Shown here piece after piece: positions 43,201 through 52,556 of a DNA stretch of 64,000 nt (position 1 is its first letter; the number at the start of each line of letters is the position of its first letter). The stretch comes from Gammaproteobacteria bacterium (GTDB lineage Bacteria; Pseudomonadota; Gammaproteobacteria; Legionellales; Legionellaceae): NCBI GenBank assembly GCA_026399205.1, contig JAPLRL010000034.1:17175-81174 (forward strand). The letters run 5' to 3'. The notes below the pieces were generated by a model. That model had not been told where the DNA came from, did not search any database, and worked only from the letters and a program-made list of their open reading frames with translations. The translations under genes were made by a program, and so were the position numbers.

Positions 43201-44604
43201 ATGTATTTACGAGTACAAACCACATCGGTTCTTAAGGGTGAGGTTACACCACCTAGTTCTAAATCGGAAAGCATTCGTGGCTTGATGTTTGCGCTCTTGT
43301 CTGCGGGAGAGTCTACGCTCATCAACCCGTTAGATTCGGATGATATGCAAGATGCGCTGCGCGTTTGTAGAGCGCTCGGTGCGGATGTTTCTGTTGAGCA
43401 CGATCGGTTGGTGATGCGCAGTGGTGGGCTTTGCAGGTCATCCCGCGAATGCACGTCATCCCGAGCGCAGCGAGGGATCTCCTGCCAACTGGAGGAGATC
43501 CCTCGCTGCGCTCGGGATGACGTGCATTCGCGGGATGACGTACTCCCTCAAATCAACACAGGAAACTCAGGCATCACCACGCGCTTTATCATGCCAATTT
43601 TGGGCTTACGTCAACATACAGAACAACCTATTTTGTTAGATTGTGGTGATCAAATGCGTGCAAGACCCATTCACTCTCTGGTTGAGGCGTTGCGAACGTT
43701 GGGTCTTACGATTTACTATGTGGATAAAGAAGGGATGTTGCCTGTGACTATTTCTGGTCAATTAAAAGGCGGTGTCACTGAGGTGGATGGCATAACCTCG
43801 CAATATATTTCTGCCTTACTGATTGCGTTACCGTGTGCGTCAATCGACAGTGTGGTGACTGTCAAAAACTTACATGAACGTCCTTATATGGAAATGACCT
43901 TAAAGTGGTTACAAGCGCAGCATATACACTATCGTCATGAACGTCTGGAGGACCGCGATGTTTACCATATTCCGGGCAATCAACGTTATCAGCCGCGTCA
44001 AACGGTGATTGCGGGTGATTTTTCTTCGGCTTCTTATTTGATTGCAGCAGCTGTAATGACGCCGGGTCGTGTCGAACTCAAAGGATTAGATATGCAAAAT
44101 CCACAAGGGGATAAGCGCTTGGTGCCTATTTTACAAGACATGGGTGCGGCAATTGACATCACAGCGAGTGGGTTAATCATTGAAGGTGGACGTGTTTTAC
44201 AGGGGGTGAGCATTGATGCCAATGATATTCCTGATCTGTTACCCACTCTTGCGGTCATTGGCACCTATGCACAGGGTAAAACGCACATTAGGAATGTGAG
44301 TCAAGCGCGATTAAAAGAAACGGACAGGATTCATTCGATGACGGAAGGTCTGACTCGTTTAGGTGCAGGAATTGAAGAATATGCAGATGGGATGACGGTT
44401 TATCAGAGTCTGCTGCAAGGGGCTAAGGTGCAAGGATATCACGATCATCGAACCGTTATGGCACTCGCAATAGCTGGGATGTGCGCAATAGGGGTGACGT
44501 TAATTGAGAACAGTGAAGCCATCAATAAAACATTTCCCACGTTTATTTCTTTGATGCAAACACTCGGTGCAAAGATGGAGGTGACAGATGAGCACACACG
44601 CTAA
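43201..44604 (+). CDS. aroA: 3-phosphoshikimate 1-carboxyvinyltransferase (EPSP synthase) with in-frame repeat insert
   Basis: Transfers enolpyruvyl from PEP to shikimate 3-phosphate. GGAGGGG at 43188-43194 supports the ATG at 43201; upstream ATGs at 43174 and 43195 are poorer. 467 residues against about 430 usual: the excess is a palindrome-derived insert (roughly residues 79-118, SSRECTSSRAQRGIS... EIPRCARDDVHS) placed just before INTGNSGITTRF, the conserved GNSGTTxR loop. Other signatures: PSSKSESIRGLMFA at the start, DHRTVMALAIAG near the end. The rest of the protein is intact, so it is probably functional. First gene of aroA-aroK-aroF/G-aroB-aroC. Confidence 0.93.
   Translation: MYLRVQTTSVLKGEVTPPSSKSESIRGLMFALLSAGESTLINPLDSDDMQDALRVCRALGADVSVEHDRLVMRSGGLCRSSRECTSSRAQRGISCQLEEIPRCARDDVHSRDDVLPQINTGNSGITTRFIMPILGLRQHTEQPILLDCGDQMRARPIHSLVEALRTLGLTIYYVDKEGMLPVTISGQLKGGVTEVDGITSQYISALLIALPCASIDSVVTVKNLHERPYMEMTLKWLQAQHIHYRHERLEDRDVYHIPGNQRYQPRQTVIAGDFSSASYLIAAAVMTPGRVELKGLDMQNPQGDKRLVPILQDMGAAIDITASGLIIEGGRVLQGVSIDANDIPDLLPTLAVIGTYAQGKTHIRNVSQARLKETDRIHSMTEGLTRLGAGIEEYADGMTVYQSLLQGAKVQGYHDHRTVMALAIAGMCAIGVTLIENSEAINKTFPTFISLMQTLGAKMEVTDEHTR
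43437..43539. repeat. Nested family E palindrome inside aroA
   Basis: Perfect 46-bp arms (43437-43482 and 43494-43539) with an 11-nt loop, made of an outer GTCATCCCGCGAATGCAC unit around the standard GTCATCCCGAGCGCAGCGAG core. The reading frame stays open through both arms. Confidence 0.95.
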
Positions 44605-45136
44605 GACGATTGTTTTAATTGGATTTAAACATGTGGGTAAATCTGTGATTGGGCGCGCACTGGCAACGCAATTAGAGCGGCCTTTTATTGATCTTGATGA
44701 AGAGATTGAACGTGTATTTGAACGTGAGCATCAAGACAAACAAACCTGTCGACAGATGATGCAAACCCAGGGTGAAGCGTATTTTAGGCAGCTAGAAAAA
44801 GACGTGTTAGCTCAACTGGTTCTCACAAAACCTGTGATTCTTTCTCTAGGCGGTGGCACACCTTTAGATGAAGATAATCAAAAGCGGATTCAAGGACACA
44901 CCATCGTTCATATTAGTGCGCCTCGTGGTGTTGTGTTTGAACGCATTATGCTGCAAGGGCGCCCCGCCTTTTTTTCAGATGACGAGTCGCCAGTTGAGTC
45001 ATTTAATCGTTTATGGAATGAAAGAGAGCGGGTTTATGAGACACTAGCAAGCTTTTCTATTGAAAATAATGGCGCTGTGATGGCGGGTGTTGAGCAAGTG
45101 CTTCAGCATTTAGCGATACATAAGGGGCAATCATGA
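44588..45136 (+). CDS. aroK: Shikimate kinase
   Basis: 182 residues. P-loop GFKHVGKS (12-19), shikimate-binding DLDEEIE, R in YFRQLE and GGGTPLD, then the lid LQGRPAF. Phosphorylates shikimate at O3. Strong GGAGGTGA 3 nt before the ATG inside the end of aroA (17-nt overlap), indicating coupled expression. The next gene overlaps its stop by 4 nt. Confidence 0.95.
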   Translation: MSTHAKTIVLIGFKHVGKSVIGRALATQLERPFIDLDEEIERVFEREHQDKQTCRQMMQTQGEAYFRQLEKDVLAQLVLTKPVILSLGGGTPLDEDNQKRIQGHTIVHISAPRGVVFERIMLQGRPAFFSDDESPVESFNRLWNERERVYETLASFSIENNGAVMAGVEQVLQHLAIHKGQS

Positions 45137-46173
45137 ACTACACCGTGATAAAAAAATTACCACCCGTGGAAGATCTTATTCAACAGTTTCCACTCTCAGT
45201 TGCTGCTCATGCGCGTATTTTGCAAGACAGGCAGGAGGTTAAATCGATTTTAGAGGGCCGGGATAAGCGCCTTTTAATGATTGTGGGCCCTTGTTCTGCT
45301 TGGCCTAAAGAAGCCGTTTTAAGGTATGCTGAGCGACTTGCAACCCTCAATGACAAAGTAAAGCATGCCATGAAATTGGTGATGCGGGTGTATATCCAAA
45401 AACCGCGTACGACCAAAGGATGGACGGGGCCGGTGAGTCAATCGGATGTCTTTTCTACGCCCGATATTGAAGCGGGAATTAAATATACCCGTGAGATGAT
45501 GGTGAAAGTGATTGAAATGGGCTTAGCCATTGCTGATGAAGCTTTGTTTACCCATAATGCTAAAGGGTTTTTAGAGTTACTCTCCTGGGTTGCCATTGGT
45601 GCGCGTAGTGCAGAAGATCAAGAGCATCGTATTTTTGCCTCAGCTCTTGATTGTGCTGTGGGTTTAAAAAATCCGACACATGGCTCATTGGCTATTGGTG
45701 TAAATAGCATTGTAGCAGCACAACATCCTCATGTTGCTGTGTTTGATGGCTATGAAGTGCAAACCCATGGAAATCCTCATGCGCACTTGGTGTTACGAGG
45801 CTCTAATCATGCGCCCAACTATTCGATTACGCATCTTGAAGAGGTGAGTCAACATATGAAAAATCACCACATTCAAAACCCATCGATCATGGTGGACGCG
45901 AGCCATGATAATTGTTTAGTAAACGGTAAAAAAGATCACCTTTTACAACCCGATATTGTGTTAAATCTGATTGATGAATTAAAGCAGAGACCCGATTTAA
46001 GGCAGCTCGTGAAAGGGTTTATGATTGAGAGTTTTTTAAAAGAAGGCAGTCAATCGGTCGATTTAGCTCACCCTGAAGCCATCGATTTGGATGGATTATC
46101 GATTACTGATCCATGCCTCAGTTGGGATAAGACCGAGGCCTTTTTATTACAGTTAGCTGAGAAGGTGTCTTGA
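45133..46173 (+). CDS. 3-deoxy-7-phosphoheptulonate (DAHP) synthase, type I
   Basis: 346 residues, condensing PEP and erythrose 4-phosphate, the first shikimate step. Features: IVGPCSAW, MRVYIQKPRTTKGWTGP, EALFTHNAKGF, GARSAEDQEHR, GLKNPTHGS, LRGSNHAPNY and MVDASHDN, all typical of the AroF/G/H family, with variations at several positions (for example PTHGS for PTDGS, and AWPKEA where SIHD-type residues are usual). Whether it is Phe-, Tyr- or Trp-sensitive cannot be told. Overlaps aroK (ATGA) and aroB (TGATG). Confidence 0.93.
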   Translation: MNYTVIKKLPPVEDLIQQFPLSVAAHARILQDRQEVKSILEGRDKRLLMIVGPCSAWPKEAVLRYAERLATLNDKVKHAMKLVMRVYIQKPRTTKGWTGPVSQSDVFSTPDIEAGIKYTREMMVKVIEMGLAIADEALFTHNAKGFLELLSWVAIGARSAEDQEHRIFASALDCAVGLKNPTHGSLAIGVNSIVAAQHPHVAVFDGYEVQTHGNPHAHLVLRGSNHAPNYSITHLEEVSQHMKNHHIQNPSIMVDASHDNCLVNGKKDHLLQPDIVLNLIDELKQRPDLRQLVKGFMIESFLKEGSQSVDLAHPEAIDLDGLSITDPCLSWDKTEAFLLQLAEKVS

Positions 46174-47381
46174 TGAGTGCGAACATTGAGGTGTTACTTC
46201 CTGGATCAAGGGCGTCATCATATCCGATATGGATAGGGTCTGGGTGCCTAGACACCGTTGCGTCACTGATCCCTAAAAATAAGAGCACCATCGTGTTGAT
46301 GACGGATCGCACGGTTAAAAAATATTATGCACTAGCGCTCGAGCAATCCATAAAAAAAGCAGGGCACAAGACCTTATTACTGTCTTTTCCAGCTGGCGAG
46401 AAGTCTAAACAGATTCGTACAAAGTTGAGACTTGAAGAAAAGATGCTAGCCTATGGCTGTGATCGAGACACCCTTATTTTAGCGGTAGGCGGCGGTGTGG
46501 TCGGTGATTTGGCAGGCTTTATCGCAGCAACTTATATGCGAGGTATTGCCTATATACAAATTCCTACCACGTTACTTGCGATGTTGGATAGTTCTGTGGG
46601 TGGAAAAACCGGGATTGATACGCCCCACGGTAAAAATCTGATTGGCGCATTCTGGCAGCCGATTGCGGTGGTATCTGATGTGAATTGTTTGAGGACATTA
46701 TCTAAAAAACAGATGATTAATGGGTTGATTGAGGCGGTTAAGGTCTTTTTGACGAGTGATCGGGGGGGGCTGGGGTTTTTAGAGGAAAATTTAGACATAA
46801 TTATTTCTGGCGACACCCCGTCATCCCGAGCGCAGAGAGGGATCTCCATTGAGAAGCACAATGCCATATTGGCGGAGATCCCTCTCTGCGCTCGGGATGA
46901 CGGGTGGTTGCGGAATGACAAGTTAACCAACCTAGTCCACCGCGCCGTAAAAATAAAAGCAACTATCGTCGCCAGCGATGAGCGAGAGCAACATCAACGG
47001 GCAATATTAAATTTTGGGCATACCATCGGTCACGCCATCGAGCTACTCTCTCAATATCAGGTGTTGCATGGCTATGCGGTCGCATTAGGCATCTTAGTCG
47101 AATCTAAAATAGCCCAACTCTTAGGGCATCTATCAGCAGAGCATTATGCATTTATTAAAACACTATTACAGCAGTTGGATATCACCGCGAATGAGCTCAA
47201 ACCCTATGATGTAGACGCTCTCATTCAAGCGACACAATTAGACAAGAAAAAACGCGCAGGGCAAGTTCATTATGTATTATTAACAGGTTTAGGATCGGTT
47301 TATGAGCATCAAGGTCATTTTGCTCATCCCGTTTCTGATGACGTGGTTAAACGGGCCTATTTTGAAATCCTTGGGGAGTGA
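46173..47381 (+). CDS. aroB: 3-dehydroquinate synthase with in-frame repeat insert
   Basis: 402 residues against about 360 usual. The ATG at 46173 overlaps the preceding stop. NAD site GGGVVGDLAGFIAATYMRG, PTTLLAMLDSSVGGKTGID, and metal/substrate residues in LNFGHTIGHAIE and HGYAVALG are intact. About 33 extra residues (PSSRAQRGISIEKH... EIPLCARDDGWLR) come from a family E palindrome and sit between ISGD and LTNLVHRAVKIKA, in the linker helix region before the C-terminal domain. Probably still active because all catalytic motifs remain. Confidence 0.94.
   Translation: MSANIEVLLPGSRASSYPIWIGSGCLDTVASLIPKNKSTIVLMTDRTVKKYYALALEQSIKKAGHKTLLLSFPAGEKSKQIRTKLRLEEKMLAYGCDRDTLILAVGGGVVGDLAGFIAATYMRGIAYIQIPTTLLAMLDSSVGGKTGIDTPHGKNLIGAFWQPIAVVSDVNCLRTLSKKQMINGLIEAVKVFLTSDRGGLGFLEENLDIIISGDTPSSRAQRGISIEKHNAILAEIPLCARDDGWLRNDKLTNLVHRAVKIKATIVASDEREQHQRAILNFGHTIGHAIELLSQYQVLHGYAVALGILVESKIAQLLGHLSAEHYAFIKTLLQQLDITANELKPYDVDALIQATQLDKKKRAGQVHYVLLTGLGSVYEHQGHFAHPVSDDVVKRAYFEILGE
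46817..46904. repeat. Family E palindrome inside aroB
   Basis: Perfect 31-bp arms (CCCGTCATCCCGAGCGCAGA plus GAGGGATCTCC; complement at 46874-46904). Arms here read GCAGAGAGG where the aroA copy reads GCAGCGAGG, with the compensating change in the other arm. Confidence 0.95.
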
Positions 47382-47384
47382 GTG

Positions 47385-48485
47385 ATGGCTGGAAATAGCT
47401 TTGGGCAGTTATTTAAAATTACCACCTGTGGAGAATCACACGGTGGTGCGCTGGGGGTGATTATTGATGGGTGCCCGCCTGATTTAGCGATTACAGAAGC
47501 AGAGATTCAGCAAGACCTCGACAGAAGAAAACCAGGGCAAAGTGAGATCACGACACCTCGTAAAGAAGAAGACAGTATTCATATTCTCTCAGGCGTATTT
47601 GAGGGTAAAACCACGGGAACCCCTATTCTTTTATTGGCTTACAATACGGATGCGCGCTCTGAAGACTATGATGAATTAAAGCAGGTGTATCGCCCCTCGC
47701 ATGCTGATTTTACTTATCTCATGAAATACGGCTTGCGAGATTGTAGAGGTAGCGGCAGGGCATCGGCGCGTGAAACCTTGGCTCGGGTTGCAGCAGGTGC
47801 TATTGCCAAAAAATTCTTAAAGCAACACCTCAATATTGAAATTTTGAGTTTTGTTGAACAGGTCGGGACAATTCGCGCCGATATTAAGCATAAAGAAGTG
47901 ACCTTAAAAGCCATTGAAAAAAATATCATTCGCTGCCCTGATCAAGCAATTGCCAAAGACATGATTGCGTTGATTGAAACCGTTCAACGAGAAGGGGATT
48001 CTCTTGGCGGTGTGATTAAGGGGGTGATTCGCAATGTGCCAGCAGGGTTAGGGGAGCCTGTGTTTGATAAGTTGTCCGCTGATTTAGGTAAAGCGATGCT
48101 CAGCATTAATGCCGTCAAAGGATTTGAAATCGGCTCAGGGTTTGAGGGGGTTAGCATGCGTGGTAGCGAGCATAATGATCCGTTTGTGATAGAAAATGGG
48201 CAGTTAAAAATGGAAACCAATCATGCAGGCGGCACATTGGGTGGCATTTCAACAGGCGAAGATATTTATTTTAGAGTGGCCTTTAAGCCAGTCTCGACCA
48301 TTAGCAAACAACAGCAGACGGTCAATTTAGAACATCAGCCGGTGTCACTGAAAGCTGCTGGCAGGCACGATCCTTGTGTGTTACCGAGAGCAGTGCCGAT
48401 TGTAGATGCGATGTCGGCACTGGTCATTATGGATCATTACCTCAGACATCGTGCCCAAACAAAATCGGGATCAACATGGGTGTGA
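47385..48485 (+). CDS. aroC: Chorismate synthase
   Basis: 366 residues; FMN-dependent conversion of EPSP to chorismate, last shikimate step. Signatures [47 protein letters not shown] and [18 protein letters not shown] are complete. GGGGAG precedes the ATG at 47385; a GTG three bases earlier is less likely. Three nt separate it from aroB. It ends the operon apart from the small overlapping remnant that follows. Confidence 0.97.
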   Translation: MAGNSFGQLFKITTCGESHGGALGVIIDGCPPDLAITEAEIQQDLDRRKPGQSEITTPRKEEDSIHILSGVFEGKTTGTPILLLAYNTDARSEDYDELKQVYRPSHADFTYLMKYGLRDCRGSGRASARETLARVAAGAIAKKFLKQHLNIEILSFVEQVGTIRADIKHKEVTLKAIEKNIIRCPDQAIAKDMIALIETVQREGDSLGGVIKGVIRNVPAGLGEPVFDKLSADLGKAMLSINAVKGFEIGSGFEGVSMRGSEHNDPFVIENGQLKMETNHAGGTLGGISTGEDIYFRVAFKPVSTISKQQQTVNLEHQPVSLKAAGRHDPCVLPRAVPIVDAMSALVIMDHYLRHRAQTKSGSTWV

Positions 48486-48616
48486 AATTTGGCGTTTCAG
48501 GGGATCACGGGTCATTTTCTGAAAAATGGGCTGAGCAATATGGGTTAGAAGCTGAAGTTGTGAAGCGATTATTTAAAATGATTATTGCTGACTCACGGAG
48601 AGTACAGCAGGAGTAG
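48476..48616 (+). pseudogene. Chorismate mutase/prephenate dehydratase-like remnant
   Basis: 46 codons overlapping the aroC end by 10 nt. The first part, [20 protein letters not shown], looks like the start of a prephenate dehydratase domain (GxxGxxGSFSExAAxxY). The end, VVKRLFKMIIADSRRVQQE, looks like the last helix of a chorismate mutase (V..lF..IixxSrxxQ). The two halves would be joined by a large internal deletion. By-eye assignment; it could also be a short functional peptide. Confidence 0.45.
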
Positions 48617-48663
48617 AATCGTTAACTTTTAATGATCTCCATTATCGATTGTACGCAGTTGCT

Positions 48664-48818
48664 GTAGGGTGGGCAAAGGAGCCTTGCAATGAGCCCCCTA
48701 GGTGATGGAAACCCACGGCGACGTGCCCACCGGTTACTCGGAGCCACCGGTGGGCACGTCGCCAGGAAGTCTCCCATTAACCTGCGGACTCAACGCCTGG
48801 CTCCTTTGTCCACCCTAC
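48664..48818. repeat. Family B repeat, full copy
   Basis: GTAGGGTGGGCAAAGGAGCC and GGCTCCTTTGTCCACCCTAC at the ends; internal GGCGACGTGCCCACCGGT and ACCGGTGGGCACGTCGCC. It fills most of the 318-base gap between the aro operon and the second ATPase. Confidence 0.9.
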
Positions 48819-48934
48819 AACGACCCACAACACCTCGCAAAGGTTGTATTATAGCCATCATGAGGTCATATAACCATTGTATTTCAGCCAGTTATTGGCT
48901 ATAATCAAATCAATTAATAGCCAAGTAAAGGGCC

Positions 48935-50260
48935 ATGATGAAACGGATGCTGATGACGGAGTTGGTTCAATGGAAAAAAGCTGAGCTACATTTTCCTCTC
49001 CTGTTACGCGGTGCGCGCCAAGTCGGCAAAACCTATTTGGTCAGAGAATTTGCTCGTCAACACTTTCAGGGTTTGGTTGAGATTAATTTTGAAAAAGAGA
49101 CCAAATTTAAAGCTTGTTTTGATTCACTGGATCCAATTACTATTCTGAATTCAATTTCTTTGATGAAACAGCAGGATATAAAACCTGGTGAAACACTATT
49201 ATTTCTAGACGAAATCCAAGCCTGCCCCAATGCTTTAATGGCATTAAGATACTTTAAAGAAGAGATGCCACAATTACATGTTATTGGCGCGGGTTCTTTA
49301 CTGGAGTTTGCTATTAATAGTGAGGCTATTTCAATGCCGGTTGGGAGAGTGCAGTATATTTATCTCAAACCGCTCTCATTTACAGAATATTTGGAGGCTA
49401 GCGGCAATCAACGTTACGTGGATTTTATTCGCAATATTACTTTGAATTGTGTTGTCCCTGAAGTGAATCATCATGATCTATTACGCCTTGTCAGAGAATA
49501 TATGATCATCGGCGGCATGCCTATGGTGGTCGATAGTTATATCAAAAATAAAGATCTCTTAACCTGTCAACGTTATCAAACGCTTTTGTTAGATACCTAT
49601 CGAGATGATTTTGGGAAATATGCGTCTAAAGCGAATCATGTTTATCTCGAGAGAGTTTTTGACAAAACCCCTGGTTTAGTAGGACAACAAATCAAATACA
49701 GTACGATTGATCCAGACACCCGATCGCGAGAAATTAAATCAGCCATAGAAAAATTAAACCATGCTGGAATCATTTTCCCCTGCTATTCAAGCTCAGCCTC
49801 AGGATTACCTCTCCATACCTTTATGAATGAGAGAAAATTTAAGTTGATTTTCTTGGATGTAGGTCTTGTCAATCGAATCACTCGGTTGGACATAGAATTA
49901 TTGCTAAACGTAGATATGATGCTGTTAAACAGAGGAGGCATGGCGGAACAATATGTGGCTCAGGAACTTCTGGCCTATCAAGACTGTTATGAAAAAGCAG
50001 CCTTATTCTATTGGAGTCGAGAAACTAAAAACAGCAATGCTGAAGTCGACTTTTTGATTAATGTGGGATCTCAAATCGTGCCTATTGAAGTAAAATCAGG
50101 ATCAACCGGCAGGCTGAAATCTTTACAAATGTTTTTAAGTGAAAAACAATTACCTCTGGGGGTGAGAGTATCCGAGCGCCCCCTAGAGATAAACAATAAC
50201 ATTTTGTCGATTCCGTTTTATATGCTCAGCGAATTAAAAAGATTGATACAAAAACATTGA
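48935..50260 (+). CDS. AAA ATPase with DUF4143 C-terminal domain (copy 2)
   Basis: 441 residues, same architecture as 25173-26540: Walker A GARQVGKT (26-33), Walker B TLLFLDEIQACP, VIGAGSLLEFA, and the C-terminal AEVDFLINVG then PIEVKSGSTG (acidic-x-D / E-x-K, from residue 369) of a possible PD-(D/E)XK core. The two copies share order and motifs but differ clearly in sequence, so they are not a recent duplication. Flanked on both sides by full family B repeats. AAAGGG lies upstream of the ATG. Confidence 0.9.
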   Translation: MMKRMLMTELVQWKKAELHFPLLLRGARQVGKTYLVREFARQHFQGLVEINFEKETKFKACFDSLDPITILNSISLMKQQDIKPGETLLFLDEIQACPNALMALRYFKEEMPQLHVIGAGSLLEFAINSEAISMPVGRVQYIYLKPLSFTEYLEASGNQRYVDFIRNITLNCVVPEVNHHDLLRLVREYMIIGGMPMVVDSYIKNKDLLTCQRYQTLLLDTYRDDFGKYASKANHVYLERVFDKTPGLVGQQIKYSTIDPDTRSREIKSAIEKLNHAGIIFPCYSSSASGLPLHTFMNERKFKLIFLDVGLVNRITRLDIELLLNVDMMLLNRGGMAEQYVAQELLAYQDCYEKAALFYWSRETKNSNAEVDFLINVGSQIVPIEVKSGSTGRLKSLQMFLSEKQLPLGVRVSERPLEINNNILSIPFYMLSELKRLIQKH

Positions 50261-50275
50261 TTTTACGTAGCTGCA

Positions 50276-50430
50276 GTAGGGTGGGCAAAGGAGCCCCACT
50301 ATGAACCATCCTAGTTGATGGAAACCCACGGCGACGTGCCCACCGGTTACTCGGAGCGGTGGTGGGCACGTCGCCCGCGAGCCATATAGTAATCGGTCGG
50401 TTCCTCGCGGGGCTCCTTTGTCCACCCTAC
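50276..50430. repeat. Family B repeat, full copy
   Basis: GTAGGGTGGGCAAAGGAGCC and GGCTCCTTTGTCCACCCTAC with GGCGACGTGCCCACCGGT and GGTGGGCACGTCGCC inside. Same length (155 bp) as the copies at 48664 and 11553. Confidence 0.9.
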
Positions 50431-50535
50431 GTCCGAGCATTGTTCGAGTTCATTTGTTTGACTCGTCTACCAGGTCAGTGGCATATTTACTCTCTTTTTT
50501 CGCATATTAAAACACGATAACAAAAGAAGAAAAAT

Positions 50536-52464
50536 ATGACCGCACTGAAAAAATACCCTACGCCCGCAGCATTTGCCAAAACAGCTCATTTGAACGAAGC
50601 CGACTATCATCGATTATATCGCAATTCCATTGAACATCCTGAGGCCTTTTGGGTAGAACAAGGAGAGCGATTTGTCAGTTGGTTTAAGCCGTGGGATAGC
50701 GTCATTAAAGGAGAAATGAACACCTTTGATGTTGAGTGGTTCAGTGGGGCGACACTGAATGCTTGCTATAACTGTGTGGATAGGCACCTAGAAACGCGCG
50801 CTGATCAAGTGGCTTTGATTTGGGAAGGCAATGAGCCTGGGCACACCCGGACAATGAGTTATGCGCAGCTATTTGAGGTTGTTTGTCGATTTGCTAATGT
50901 TCTAAAAGCACAAGGCATTCAAAAAGGGGCGCGGGTTTGTATTTATTTACCGATGATTCCAGAAGCCGTGATTGCGATGCTTGCTTGTGCTCGGTTGGGC
51001 GCGATTCATTCAGTGGTGTTTGCGGGGTTTTCAGCTGAGTCCTTGAAGGCACGTTTAATCGATGCCAAGTGTAGTTTGTTGATTACCGCAGATGAAGGGT
51101 TTCGCGGTGAAAAAACCGTGCCATTGAAACGTAATAGTGATGAGGCCATTGCCGATTGCCCGCACATCCAACGGGTAATTGTGGTGCAGCATTCGCAGGG
51201 GGATATTCCTTGGAACCCTGCGCGTGATGTTTGGTATCACGAAGCGCTCAAAGAGGCGAGCCCTGTTTGTGCAATTGAGCTCATGGATGCGGCTGATCCC
51301 TTATTTATTTTATATACCTCAGGCTCAACAGGGCAGCCTAAAGGGGTGTTACATGGCACTGGGGGCTATTTGGTTTATGCGGCAATGACGCATTATTTTG
51401 TGTTTGATTATCACGAGGGTGAGGTGTATTGGTGTACAGCCGATGTGGGGTGGATCACGGGTCATACCTATACGGTGTATGGACCGCTTGCCAATGGAGC
51501 AACGACGCTGTTGTTTGAAGGGATCCCTTCACATCCGTCCTTTTCACGCTATTGGGATATCGTCGATCAACACCAAGTGAATATTTTTTATACTGCACCC
51601 ACGGCAATTCGGGCTTTACGCTGTGAAGGGGATGAGTGGGTTAAAAAAAGCAGTCGTAAAAGCCTGAGGTTATTGGGCAGCGTGGGTGAACCGATGAATG
51701 CTGCTGTTTGGGAGTGGTATTATCATGTGGTTGGAGAAGGGCGTTGTCCTATTGTTGATACTTGGTGGCAAACAGAAACCGGCGGTATTTTAATCACGAC
51801 CCTACCAGGCGCGACACCCATGTTACCCGGCTCTGTTGCTTGGCCTTTTTTTGGAATTGTGCCTGAGATTGTCAATGATGATGGTGTATCGCTTAGCCCT
51901 GGGCAAGTAGGCAATCTCATTATTAAACAACCTTGGCCTGGGTTGATGCAGACTATTTATGGCGATCACCAGCGGTTTATTGATACTTATTTTAAACTTA
52001 TTGCGGGGCGCTATTTAGCGGGAGACGCCGCATCTGTCGATGAAGAGGGGTATTTTACCATTAAAGGACGCAATGATGATGTGATTAAGCTATCCGGACA
52101 TCGCTTAGGCACCGGAGAAATTGAAAGTGCCTTGGTGACGCATTCGGCTGTCTCTGAAGCTGCCGTGGTGGGGATTCCTAATGCCTTGACCGGAGAAGGA
52201 ATTTACGCGTTTGTGACCCTAAAATCGATGGTCGTGCCAACAGATGCTTTGAAAAAAGAGTTGACTCAGCATGTGAGACATAAAATTGGACCGATCGCCA
52301 TAATTGAAGTGATTCAATGGGCGTCAGGGCTGCCTAAAACACGTTCGGGGAAAATCATGCGCCGTATTTTGCGTAAAATTGCTTGTCGAGACGTGCATGA
52401 ATTGGGAGATTTGTCGACGTTGGCAGATATGGGCGTAGTTCAGCAGTTGGTCGCCGATCGGTAG
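50536..52464 (+). CDS. acs: Acetyl-CoA synthetase
   Basis: 642 residues, AMP-forming acyl-CoA ligase. Adenylation motifs YTSGSTGQPKG (about 261-271), CTADVGWITGHTYTVYGPL, DTWWQTETGG, ISLSGHRLGTGEIE-like (IKLSGHRLGTGEIESAL) and the acetylatable lysine K606 in KTRSGKIMRR. TADVGWITGHSY and the tryptophan in WWQTETG fit acetate rather than longer acids. Makes acetyl-CoA from acetate. AAGAAG precedes the ATG. Stand-alone gene. Confidence 0.95.
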   Translation: MTALKKYPTPAAFAKTAHLNEADYHRLYRNSIEHPEAFWVEQGERFVSWFKPWDSVIKGEMNTFDVEWFSGATLNACYNCVDRHLETRADQVALIWEGNEPGHTRTMSYAQLFEVVCRFANVLKAQGIQKGARVCIYLPMIPEAVIAMLACARLGAIHSVVFAGFSAESLKARLIDAKCSLLITADEGFRGEKTVPLKRNSDEAIADCPHIQRVIVVQHSQGDIPWNPARDVWYHEALKEASPVCAIELMDAADPLFILYTSGSTGQPKGVLHGTGGYLVYAAMTHYFVFDYHEGEVYWCTADVGWITGHTYTVYGPLANGATTLLFEGIPSHPSFSRYWDIVDQHQVNIFYTAPTAIRALRCEGDEWVKKSSRKSLRLLGSVGEPMNAAVWEWYYHVVGEGRCPIVDTWWQTETGGILITTLPGATPMLPGSVAWPFFGIVPEIVNDDGVSLSPGQVGNLIIKQPWPGLMQTIYGDHQRFIDTYFKLIAGRYLAGDAASVDEEGYFTIKGRNDDVIKLSGHRLGTGEIESALVTHSAVSEAAVVGIPNALTGEGIYAFVTLKSMVVPTDALKKELTQHVRHKIGPIAIIEVIQWASGLPKTRSGKIMRRILRKIACRDVHELGDLSTLADMGVVQQLVADR

Positions 52465-52556
52465 GGTTTAAAAGATGCTCCTGTGTTTTTATTGGCTTCT
52501 TGGGTGAATTTTGTTACAATTGAGCTGGTTTAATTAAACATTAAGGATTGCTCATC

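Noticed and set aside
43174..43640. Second open frame overlapping aroA (reading HPERSEGSPANWRR and similar)
   Set aside because: This is another frame of the family E palindrome, a common artefact of this element type.
7082..50430. Family B copies considered as CRISPR repeats
   Set aside because: Copies are kilobases apart, have no regular spacers, and are palindromic elements rather than an array.
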